Source: CALMEC01 sp963777565 (lineage in GTDB: Bacteria; Actinomycetota; Thermoleophilia; Miltoncostaeales; Miltoncostaeaceae). From it: 64,000 bases of DNA. Under the pieces are notes generated by a model. It did no database searches. It was not told the origin of the DNA and saw only the letters and a list, made by a program, of their open reading frames with translations. Positions 37,413-47,242 of this stretch are shown here, one piece after another; position 1 is the stretch's first letter; the number at the start of each line of letters is the position of its first letter. The DNA is taken from NCBI GenBank assembly GCA_963777565.1, contig CAVZQZ010000011.1, positions 57,834-121,833 on the forward strand. The letters are read 5' to 3'. The position numbers and the translations under genes are program-made.

Positions 37413-37955
37413 CTATCGGCTCGAGATGGTGGGAATGGCTGCTGCCCACCCAGCTCGTCGCCAGTCGAGGACGACCTCGTCCGTGATCGCCTTCCGCGCA
37501 CCCTCGTGGATCTCGACGGGGACGCCGTAGTCCGCAAGTTCGAGGGCCGCGACGAGATCGTCGTGACGCGGGCCCGTGCGCTCGAGCGGAACGAGCAGGA
37601 TGCGGCGTGGGTATGCATGCGAGGCACGCCACCCCTGCTCGCCTTCGACGACGGCTCCCCACAGCGAGACGAGACCGACGGCGACGCGCCGGTCGGCGCT
37701 GGCGGGATGGTGTGCGGTGTAGATCGTGGCATCTTGGGTCATGCGTGCCCCGTGGACTCCGCACCGACAGCCGGCTGACGGCGCGGAGTGGGCGCCGAAG
37801 CTCACGGGGCACCGCGCGACGAACGGCTCGCCGACGGGCCAGTCGAGCGACTGGGTGACGCTCCACAGACGGCAGCCGTGCGGCGTTCGCACGACGCGCC
37901 AGGCGCGCCACGCGACGACGGCCTCGACACCGTCGGGCGCCTCCGACGTCAACAT
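37413..37955 (-). CDS. conserved hypothetical protein with HxAP-x-CxCG motif
   Basis: This 180-residue soluble protein has AWRAWRVV, WPVGEPFVARC, HSAPSAGCRCGVHGA and VSLWGAVVEGEQGWRASHAYPRR. I recall this pattern from a family common in actinobacteria whose function is unknown to me; the CxC pair and histidine could bind metal. ATG 37955 is chosen where the conserved part begins; sequence farther upstream in frame is not protein-like. The gene lies between the two copies of the duplicated DUF72 end. Confidence 0.68.
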   Translation of the reverse strand: MLTSEAPDGVEAVVAWRAWRVVRTPHGCRLWSVTQSLDWPVGEPFVARCPVSFGAHSAPSAGCRCGVHGARMTQDATIYTAHHPASADRRVAVGLVSLWGAVVEGEQGWRASHAYPRRILLVPLERTGPRHDDLVAALELADYGVPVEIHEGARKAITDEVVLDWRRAGWAAAIPTISSR

Positions 37956-38302
37956 GGGAGCGGGCTCGGCTCCTCGGGTGCGCGCACGGGAGGGGCGGGC
38001 AGGGGCGCCTCGGGGATCGGCGTCTGGAGCGGCTCGATCGTGTACGTGCGGATCTCGCGTCCGATTTCCATCGTGGTCTCCTGCGTTTCGACGTGTATCC
38101 GAACGGAGAATGCGCACGCCCACCTGATACAAGATCGGGGGCCGAGGACCCCGAGTGGCCGACGTTTCGACTCGACCACCGCAGAAAGCGGCCTCAGCGC
38201 GGACCGGCTCGAGCGGTTGTGGAGGCTCAACGGGACCGGACTGCCACTCGTTTTGCCACTCGCCGCAATGGCCCGATCACGAAACCGTCACGGACCCGTG
38301 GA
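37956..38302. other. intergenic region upstream of the DUF72 remnant
   Basis: No gene is supported here. The minus-strand gene should have its promoter in this interval, but no hexamer pair stands out. Some frames read DGNRTRDP-like peptides, which are often seen opposite tRNA genes, yet no tRNA cloverleaf could be formed. Confidence 0.4.
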
Positions 38303-38392
38303 ATGCGCGGTGGTCATGACCAACAACGCCCGTGACGACGCCATGCAGGCGGCGAGCCGTTCACCGAGTTGATTTCGTTGCATCGAGGCTGA
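38303..38392 (+). pseudogene. DUF72 C-terminal remnant (duplicate)
   Basis: The frame reads AVVMTNNARDDAMQAASR, then after a one-base loss FTELISLHRG and a stop. This corresponds to the last 30 residues of the intact DUF72 gene about 1 kb upstream. No earlier part of the protein is present, and there is no start codon. Confidence 0.75.
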
Positions 38393-38423
38393 TTGCCGTC
38401 GGATCTCGTTCGGAGCATTGAGC
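38310..38423 (+). repeat. duplicated segment, copy 2
   Basis: This is the degenerate copy of the 3' end of the DUF72 gene and its downstream flank, in direct orientation with the intact copy at 37278-37392. It ends in TTCGGAGCATTGAGC, matching the flank of copy 1. Confidence 0.8.
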
Positions 38424-38572
38424 GGCACCCGGTGGCCTTGCGCGGCACGACTGCGGCTCGGTTTCCCACCGGAGAGCTCCCCCCAGAGCGGTCACGGGTG
38501 GCGCCGGCGCCGCAGCCGGGCATGTATCAGCCGCCTGGATGGTCGCTCCTGGAGGTACACGCGCTATCTCGG

Positions 38573-38585
38573 AAGGAGGTGATCC
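38573..38585 (+). promoter_or_regulatory. exceptionally long Shine-Dalgarno sequence
   Basis: AAGGAGGTGATCC is complementary over 13 bases to the conserved 3' end of bacterial 16S rRNA. It ends 3 nt before the ATG of a 31-codon frame (9 nt from the GGAGG core), a good geometry. No other gene in the window has such an extended site. Confidence 0.8.
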
Positions 38586-38588
38586 GCG

Positions 38589-38684
38589 ATGTTCCTCAAG
38601 TACATCAAGCAGTCCAGCGGGACCAACCGCGCCGGACGTCCGCTCGACGTGACCCCGGCTGTCCGGGCGCACCTGGTCAGGTGA
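38589..38684 (+). CDS. 31-residue basic microprotein, unknown
   Basis: The predicted peptide begins MFLKYIKQSSGTNRAGRPLD and continues VTPAVRAHLVR. It has a short hydrophobic/aromatic start and seven basic residues, and no match to ribosomal microproteins known to me. Support for a real gene comes from the 13-base Shine-Dalgarno sequence in front and a perfect 10-bp hairpin 12 nt after the stop. It stands alone between the DUF72 remnant and the carbonic anhydrase gene. It may be a highly translated small protein, or the site could serve an RNA function. Confidence 0.6.
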   Translation: MFLKYIKQSSGTNRAGRPLDVTPAVRAHLVR

Positions 38685-38695
38685 ACACGGAACCT

Positions 38696-38720
38696 CGAGG
38701 GAGCCACCACGGCTCCCTCG
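38696..38720 (+). terminator. perfect hairpin after the microgene
   Basis: CGAGGGAGCC pairs without mismatch with GGCTCCCTCG around a 5-base loop (ACCAC). It begins 12 nt past the stop of the 31-codon gene. No clear T-run follows, so termination would be of the weak or U-less kind found in high-GC bacteria. Confidence 0.6.
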
Positions 38721-38809
38721 GGTGATGATTACCGAGCGGACGAACCGGCGGTGACTGCCGCCGGCGGGCGTCGGCTCGTGACTACCCGCCGGCACGAGGT
38801 ATGAGGCTC

Positions 38810-39301
38810 TCAGGCGACCTCGCGGAGCCGTCCGGTCTCCACCTCGTAGATGAAGCCCCGCACGCTGTCGCGCTTCGGGATGAACGGGCTCGCCCTGATG
38901 CGTGCGACGGACTGGCGCACGTCACCCTCGGCGTCGGGAAACGCCTCGGCCGCCCACGGGGGGGCACCCCGGTCTCCGACTCGATGGTTTGCCGGAACCC
39001 GTCGTCCGAGTAGGTGCACATTCCGCAGTCGGTGTGGTGGATCAGGATGACCTCCTCCGTCCCGAGCAGGCGCTGGGAGATCGCAAGCGACCGGATCGCG
39101 TCGTCCGTCGCGACGCCGCCGGCGTTGCGGATGACGTGCCCGTCGCCCTCCGCGAGCCCGAGCACCTTCTGCGGATCGAGCCTGGCGTCCCATGCACGCC
39201 AGCACCGCGACCTTGCGGGCCGGAGGGAGCGGCAGATCTCCCTTGTGGAACCCTGCGGCGTAGCTCTCCGCGCCCTTCAGCAACTCGTCAGTCACGCTCA
39301 T
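38810..39301 (-). pseudogene. beta-carbonic anhydrase with two frameshifts
   Basis: This zinc enzyme converts CO2 to bicarbonate. Read in the right order of frames it gives MSVTDELLKGAESYAAGF, VLACMDARLDPQK, LGLAEGDGHVIRNAGG, LIHHTDCGMCTY, and an ending ...VRGFIYEVETGRLREVA; the zinc ligands Cys, Asp, His and Cys are all present. Two single-base insertions break it: an extra G at about 39189 (GGG) and an extra base in the run of seven G at 38958-38964. Start ATG 39301 has GGGAGG upstream. Because both faults lie in homopolymers, sequencing error is as likely as gene decay. Confidence 0.8.
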
Positions 39302-39512
39302 CCAAGCCTCCCTTGTCGTCGGTCCGCATAAATTACACTGAGCCGGTAGGAAAAGTAGGCTGACCGGCAATCGGCGGGCGTAGGATTGCGCCGTGGCCAC
39401 CCGCCGGCGAACGCCTGCGGAGAAGCCGCATGCGGGTCCGCTCGATCGCGGATGCGGCGCGGGCCGTTATTCGCGAAGGTGATGAGTGCCGACGCCGCGA
39501 CAGGGGGGAGTG

Positions 39513-40652
39513 ATGAGCGCGAGTCCAGGCCACACCCGAGGGGGTTCCGCGATCCGGGCCCGTCACATCCCGCTCCTGATGGGGGCGCTGCTGGCCGGCG
39601 CGGCGGTGGCCGGCGCATCACCCGCCAACGCGGGCACCCGGGCGACGTCGGGCACGTGGCAGCTCCTGCCGCCCGCGCCGGTCGATCTGTCGATCGCGAC
39701 GGGCGTGTGGACCGGTCGGGAGGTGCTCGTCACCGCTCCGGCGAGGGACGCCAGGACCGGTGCGGCGTATGACCCGGCGGGGAACGCCTGGCGTCGGCTC
39801 CCTGTGGACACGACGCTCGGTGTCCTGCCGAGTTTCGGCGACCATGCCGTCTGGACCGGCAAGGAGATGCTCGTGTGGGGCGCATTCCGGCAGGTCGGGT
39901 ACAAGCCGGCGACCAATCGCTGGCGGCGGCTGCGCGGAATCGCGGTCGGTCCCGAGCCCCGCGCGGTGGTTGCCTGGACCGGGACCCAGATGATCGGATG
40001 GGGCGGCGGCTGCTGCGGCGACAACATCGACGACGGTGCCGCCTACCGCCCGAAGACCAACAGCTGGCGCAAGCTGCCCGCCGCGCCGCTCGCCGGCCGA
40101 CAGTCGGCGATGAGCGCGTGGACGGGCAGGGAGCTCGTGATCGTCGGCGGGTCGGCCGACGGTGGCAAGTTCGCGGATGGTGCCGCGTACAACCCGACGA
40201 CCCGCACGTGGCGCCGCATCCCGCCGCTGCCGGCTCCACGTTGGGACGCCACGGCGACCTGGGACGGCCGCGACGTGCTCGTCGTCGGGGGGAACACGAC
40301 CACCGCCACGGGGCTCCGGCCGCTGGCGACCGTCTTCGCCTACCGGCCCTCCACGAATCGGTGGCGGCGGCTCCGTCCCATGCCCCGCGGCCGGGCCGGA
40401 CACGTGGCCGTCTGGACGGGAAAGCGGCTGCTGGTGTGGGGCGGGTCCACGCTTCGGGGGACGACGAGCGTGACGCTCCGAACTGGGATGGCGTTCGATC
40501 CGATCGGCAACCGCTGGTCGCCGCTGCCGGCCTCGCCGCTCGCCCGGCCGGAGGTCGGCGTGAGCCCGCTCACCGCCGTCTGGACGGGGACGCAGATGAT
40601 CGTGCTGGGTGGGGGCGCGAATGACGCCGCGGGCTTCACGCCGGCGTCATGA
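39513..40652 (+). CDS. secreted Kelch-repeat beta-propeller protein
   Basis: This 379-residue protein has a signal peptide (HIPLLMGALLAGAAVAGASPANAG, cleaved near residue 42) and about six Kelch blades, recognised by repeated VWTG-x-E-x-LVWGG strands and YxPxTNxWRxL turns. It has no catalytic motif and is likely an exported binding protein. The ATG follows GGGGGGAG closely; GTG 39510 is an alternative. The start shares a base with the stop of a 27-codon upstream frame. It resembles the propeller protein at 24 kb only in fold, not closely in sequence. Confidence 0.8.
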   Translation: MSASPGHTRGGSAIRARHIPLLMGALLAGAAVAGASPANAGTRATSGTWQLLPPAPVDLSIATGVWTGREVLVTAPARDARTGAAYDPAGNAWRRLPVDTTLGVLPSFGDHAVWTGKEMLVWGAFRQVGYKPATNRWRRLRGIAVGPEPRAVVAWTGTQMIGWGGGCCGDNIDDGAAYRPKTNSWRKLPAAPLAGRQSAMSAWTGRELVIVGGSADGGKFADGAAYNPTTRTWRRIPPLPAPRWDATATWDGRDVLVVGGNTTTATGLRPLATVFAYRPSTNRWRRLRPMPRGRAGHVAVWTGKRLLVWGGSTLRGTTSVTLRTGMAFDPIGNRWSPLPASPLARPEVGVSPLTAVWTGTQMIVLGGGANDAAGFTPAS

Positions 40653-40733
40653 CGCCGCGGTGGACCCATGGTCGCGTCCGCCGGTGAACGCGCTATCGTT
40701 GAACAGGCACTGCACGGGAGGGATATCGATCAC

Positions 40734-41054
40734 ATGGTCACGCTGACGCAGAACGCAGGTGAGAAGCTCAAGGCGCTCCTGTCCGAAGAGGCCGACGAGG
40801 GCGACGGGCTGCGCGTGCAGGTCGTGCCCGGCGGATGCTCCGGGTTCGAGTATCAGCTCACGTTCGGCAAGCCGCAGAGCGACGACGAGGTCGTCGAGCA
40901 GCACGGCGTGCGGATCCTCATCGACCGGTTCAGCGCCCCGTACCTGTTCGGCGCCGAGTTCGACTACGAGGAGAGCTTCCAGGGGGCAGGGTTCGTCATC
41001 AACAACCCGAACTCCAGCTCGAGCTGCGGCTGCGGGAAGTCCTTCCAGGCCTAA
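40734..41054 (+). CDS. erpA: A-type iron-sulfur carrier protein (IscA/ErpA-like)
   Basis: This 106-residue A-type carrier delivers Fe-S clusters to apoproteins. The three cluster cysteines are visible: GGCSGFEYQL (about residue 35) and SCGCGKSF at the C-terminus. The length and the INNPNSSSSCGCGKSFQA ending match ErpA of actinobacteria, though IscA cannot be excluded. ATG 40734 is the first residue of the homology; GGGAGG lies 12 nt upstream, a rather long gap. The gene stands alone. Confidence 0.9.
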   Translation: MVTLTQNAGEKLKALLSEEADEGDGLRVQVVPGGCSGFEYQLTFGKPQSDDEVVEQHGVRILIDRFSAPYLFGAEFDYEESFQGAGFVINNPNSSSSCGCGKSFQA

Positions 41055-41066
41055 GACCCGGAGGGA

Positions 41067-41573
41067 TTACCCCCCGAAGTCCGTCGCGTAGATCGTGTTC
41101 GAGCAGTCGGACGCGGCGACGACCGCGATGCCGATGTTCTTGAAGCGCGACGACAGCAGGTTGCGCCGGTGGCCCGGGCTCTTGAGCCACATGTCGACCA
41201 TCGTGCTCGAGAGGGTGGTGCTGCAGCCCGAGGCCATCCCCAGGTTCTCGCCGACGGCCTTCTGCCGGGAGTACCCGGCCCGGTAGATGCGGACGTAGAA
41301 CGGCTTCCCGTCGGCGCCATTGTGATCCAGCGTTCCGACGCGCGCCAGGTACGCGCTGTGCGTACGGGCCGGTCGCGAGAGCACCCCGTTGAGGCGAAGG
41401 GGGGCGAGGCCGCGGGACGTCCGGGCCTTGTTGACCTCCTTCAGCAGCTGCGACTGGCCGGTGATCTCGGCTTGCGTCGCCGCTCCCGCGGCAGGGACCG
41501 CCACGGCGACCACGGCGGCGCACACCATCGTTGCGATGATGCCGACTCCGCGCTTCGCCTGACGCACCTGCAT
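41067..41573 (-). CDS. secreted CAP-domain (SCP/PR1) protein, copy A
   Basis: This 168-residue protein has a signal peptide (KRGVGIIATMVCAAVVAVAVPAAGA) and a CAP domain: LLKEVNKARTSRGLAPLRLN, THSAYLAR, the GENLGMASGC stretch and MWLKSPGHRRNLLSSRFKNIGIAV. The CAP cavity residues His, Glu, Glu and His are largely kept. The function of bacterial CAP proteins is mostly unknown. GGAGG with 7-nt spacing fixes ATG 41573. A paralog of exactly the same length follows upstream on the same strand. Confidence 0.85.
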   Translation of the reverse strand: MQVRQAKRGVGIIATMVCAAVVAVAVPAAGAATQAEITGQSQLLKEVNKARTSRGLAPLRLNGVLSRPARTHSAYLARVGTLDHNGADGKPFYVRIYRAGYSRQKAVGENLGMASGCSTTLSSTMVDMWLKSPGHRRNLLSSRFKNIGIAVVAASDCSNTIYATDFGG

Positions 41574-41694
41574 GTCCGGACCTCCATGTCCGGCGGGCCT
41601 CAATCAGCCCGCAACAACCCGCCTGAACTATCGGCATGAACCTGCGAGAACTTGAGTTGAGCGCGCCCCAGCCGATGCTTGTCCGCGGCCACCG

Positions 41695-42201
41695 TCAGCC
41701 CCCGAAGTCGGCCGTGAATCCGGTGTTGTCGCAGTCCCCGTCCGCCGCGACCCCCACGCCCACGACGCGGTAGCGGGGTGACAGCAGGATCCGCCGGTGC
41801 GGCGGGCTGTCGAGCCACATCTGCACGATCTGCGCCGAGGCGCTCGTGCTGCACCCGGTGACGATCCCGATGGTCTCCCCGACGGCCTTCGACCGCGGGA
41901 AGCCGGCCCGGTAGAGCCGAACGTAGAACGGGCTGCCATCCGGTCCTTCGTGGGCCATCTCGCCCGTCCGCGCCACGAACGCGCTCTGCTGATGGGCGGG
42001 GCGGGTGAGCACCGCCGACCGTCGCAGCGGCAGCCGGCCGTGGTCCGCCCGCGCCGCATTGATCTCCGTCAAGAGCTCGTCCTGACCGGTGCGCTCCGCC
42101 GAGGTCGCGGCTGCGGCGGCACCGGCGCCGCACAACGCCGCGACGAAGCACATGAGGATGAGACGACTGGGATGACAGACCGTCAGCGCAGCGACCTCCA
42201 T
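41695..42201 (-). CDS. secreted CAP-domain (SCP/PR1) protein, copy B
   Basis: This is a 168-residue paralog of the neighbouring CAP protein, with signal sequence LILMCFVAALCGAGAAAAA, LLTEINAARADHGRLPLRRSAVL, VGETIGIVTGC and MWLDSPPHRRILLSPRYRVVGVGV. Both genes begin in a shared GGACATGGAGGTC context, which points to a tandem duplication including the translation start, but in copy A that ATG is out of frame. The start ATG 42201 gives equal lengths for the two. It is divergent from the serine hydrolase gene. Confidence 0.83.
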   Translation of the reverse strand: MEVAALTVCHPSRLILMCFVAALCGAGAAAAATSAERTGQDELLTEINAARADHGRLPLRRSAVLTRPAHQQSAFVARTGEMAHEGPDGSPFYVRLYRAGFPRSKAVGETIGIVTGCSTSASAQIVQMWLDSPPHRRILLSPRYRVVGVGVAADGDCDNTGFTADFGG

Positions 42202-42329
42202 GTCCGGTGGGCGACTTCCCACATCACGGTGTGACGTGTGATGCGGGCCCCTTGCGGGAAAGGGGAACCCGACCGATGCGGGGCACCGTATGCCACGATC
42301 AGGCCGTGCCAAAGGCTCCGCCGAGATCC

Positions 42330-42345
42330 TGCAACGATCGTTGCA
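42330..42345. promoter_or_regulatory. 16-bp perfect palindrome, candidate operator
   Basis: TGCAACGATCGTTGCA is a perfect palindrome in the region between the CAP gene (minus) and the serine hydrolase (plus). A CG-like centre with TGCAA arms resembles LacI-family operators. It is nested within a wider inverted pair, GGCTCC (42314-42319) and GGAGCC (42348-42353). No regulator gene is adjacent. Confidence 0.55.
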
Positions 42346-42400
42346 AAGGAGCCGCTGGTGTTGCGGCGAACAACTTGGGTTCTTCCTCCGCGGAGCGACA

Positions 42401-43507
42401 GTGATTCCACCACCCCCACCGCCCCCAGTGGTCGTGACTCCTGGCACCGCGATGGGGCATGCGGTGGTCCGCGTCGGGCGGGACACGACCTCGGTCGGCG
42501 TGTGGGTCGACGGCCGCTTCCTGCGGCGCATGCGCGTTGGTCGCGCGCCCTCCCGGATCGCGGTGAAGCTGCCGGTCGGGTTCCACGAGGTGCGGCTGCG
42601 GGCGAACGGACCCGGGGGTGTCCGGTGGGCACCGAAGCGGGGCCTTTGGATGCTGCCCGCGTCTGCGCAGCGCGCAAAGGGCATCGGTGGCCGGGTGGAT
42701 GCGCGGCTCCAAGGCGACGTCGAGCGACTGGCGGGACGGCTGCCCGCGATCAGCGGTGTCTACGTGCAGCACCTCGTCAGCGGATGCGGAGCGGCGGTCA
42801 ACGCCACCGCCACGTTCCCCGGTGCGAGCACGCTCAAGGCGGCCATCCTGCTGGACGTCGAGCGGCGCTCCGGTGGACGGCCCTCCGCGAGCGTCGGGGC
42901 CCTCCTCGACCAGATGATCCTCGAGTCGAGCGACGCCGCGGCGAACCGCGTGCTTGCGATCCAGGGCGGTGGCTCGGCCGACGCCGGGGCGCGGCGCGCG
43001 ACGGACACGATGCGGGCAATGGGCCTTCGCGAGTCCCTCATTCGCCGTCCGTACATCATCGACGCGGTCGGGCGGCGTTCACCCGCGATCCCGTTGCGCC
43101 GGACGGCCCAGCCCGCCCTCTTCACGAACTTCATCACGACCCCGTACGAACTGGCGCGGATCCACACCGCGATCCACCGTGGCATGCGCGGCGCGGGGCC
43201 GCTTTCCAGGATCGGCGTCGGCCCGCGCACGATCCGCACGGAGATCGTCCCGCGCCTGCTGCGGGTGCGGGACCGCACCAAGCTCGTCGCCGGAGCGCCG
43301 AGCCAGGTGCTGGTGGCGCACAAGAGCGGGTACAACAAGAACGTGAAGCACGACGCGGGGGTGATGTACCTGGCGAGCGGTCCTGTGGTGGTGGCGGCGA
43401 TGGCCTGGAGCGCGTCCGGCGTGGGCGACGGCACGGGGGATCGCTTCGTCGCCGACGTGGCCCGCGCGGCCGCCTCGCGCCTCCGCAAGGGAGGCCGGTG
43501 TGGGTAA
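42401..43507 (+). CDS. serine hydrolase, class A beta-lactamase-like
   Basis: The 368-residue product has a beta-lactamase/transpeptidase fold. The catalytic Ser-x-x-Lys is in GASTLKAAI, the SDN-like motif is ESSDAAANR, and the KTG-like motif is HKSGYN. A small N-terminal beta domain (about residues 20-95) precedes it. The protein begins with a proline run and shows no signal peptide in this frame, unusual for the family. GTG 42401 has GGAG 5 nt upstream; a longer frame runs from 42290. It may act on peptidoglycan rather than on antibiotics. Confidence 0.78.
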   Translation: MIPPPPPPPVVVTPGTAMGHAVVRVGRDTTSVGVWVDGRFLRRMRVGRAPSRIAVKLPVGFHEVRLRANGPGGVRWAPKRGLWMLPASAQRAKGIGGRVDARLQGDVERLAGRLPAISGVYVQHLVSGCGAAVNATATFPGASTLKAAILLDVERRSGGRPSASVGALLDQMILESSDAAANRVLAIQGGGSADAGARRATDTMRAMGLRESLIRRPYIIDAVGRRSPAIPLRRTAQPALFTNFITTPYELARIHTAIHRGMRGAGPLSRIGVGPRTIRTEIVPRLLRVRDRTKLVAGAPSQVLVAHKSGYNKNVKHDAGVMYLASGPVVVAAMAWSASGVGDGTGDRFVADVARAAASRLRKGGRCG

Positions 43508-43662
43508 AATCCCCGCTGCGAGCGGGAGAAACGACCTGCCGCGGGAGAGGACGGCCGACGGTGGGTGTACGGTCACAGTTGGTCCCGCAACCACGGCTCG
43601 CCGCGCGCGGGAGCATGTTCGACATCCCCGGGGGATGCGGGGAAACAGGGTGAGAGGCGTCG
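43508..43662. other. structured intergenic region
   Basis: Several short self-complementary segments lie between the serine hydrolase stop and the next small frame, the clearest being CATCCCC-G-GGGGATG at 43623-43637. I compared the stretch by eye with glycine, c-di-AMP and cobalamin riboswitches and found no convincing match. It might terminate the hydrolase transcript. Confidence 0.35.
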
Positions 43663-43875
43663 ATGGGTAACAGAACGGGAAGCGGTGGAAACCGCAGGGG
43701 ATCGGGCAAGGCCGGCGACGGACCGTCTGGGCGGCCGCCGCTCCAGGGGGTCGTTCTGGTGAGCGTGGGAAGCAACCGCCGCTCGGCGGCGCCCAAGGGC
43801 GCGACACGGGCGCACGTGGCGCGGATCCACGACCTCCCATCGCTGATTCACGCCTTCATCGCCGAAGGCAGCTGA
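43663..43875 (+). CDS. small basic hypothetical protein
   Basis: This 70-residue frame (MGNRTGSGGNRRGSGKAG start) has a Gly/Arg/Ser-rich disordered first half and a more ordered C-terminal half (THVAR-like ARIHDLPSLIHAFIAEGS). GAGAGG lies 5 nt before the ATG. I do not recognise it. It converges on dnaE2, whose stop is 9 bp away. It may be real but could also be a chance frame in GC-rich DNA. Confidence 0.4.
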   Translation: MGNRTGSGGNRRGSGKAGDGPSGRPPLQGVVLVSVGSNRRSAAPKGATRAHVARIHDLPSLIHAFIAEGS

Positions 43876-43884
43876 CCGCTCCCG

Positions 43885-47136
<3,252 letters not shown>

Positions 47137-47150
47137 CGAACATATGTTCG
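47137..47150 (-). promoter_or_regulatory. LexA (SOS) box of dnaE2
   Basis: CGAACATATGTTCG is a perfect palindrome matching the actinobacterial LexA consensus. Its edge touches the dnaE2 start codon with zero spacing. Repressor bound here would block transcription initiation directly; induction after DNA damage is expected. Confidence 0.9.
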
Positions 47151-47163
47151 CATACCCTTACAG

Positions 47164-47175
47164 CGGCTGCAGCCG
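47164..47175. promoter_or_regulatory. 12-bp palindrome in the dnaE2 divergent region
   Basis: CGGCTGCAGCCG is a perfect palindrome between the dnaE2 LexA box and the divergent secreted-protein gene. It may be an operator or merely a GC-rich hairpin. A TACGAT -10-like hexamer for the plus-strand gene follows at 47211-47216. Confidence 0.3.
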
Positions 47176-47242
47176 AACTGCCTCCCCTGGGGCTGCGGTA
47201 ACCCCCTGTTACGATCGAGGCGGGTTGAGTACCGAAGTGTCG

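Noticed and set aside
38030..38110. DGNRTRDP-like translated stretch, often seen opposite tRNA genes
   Set aside because: No cloverleaf, anticodon arm or T-arm could be formed on either strand.
39430..39513. 27-codon frame with an ARAVIREGDE-like stretch before the Kelch gene, resembling a NUDIX hydrolase N-terminus and sharing TGATG with the Kelch start
   Set aside because: Too short and the similarity covers only about ten residues; no other NUDIX part is present and no ribosome-binding site was seen.
43510..43662. Possible riboswitch (glycine, c-di-AMP or cobalamin type)
   Set aside because: Only short fragments resemble consensus blocks; the conserved cores of these classes are absent.
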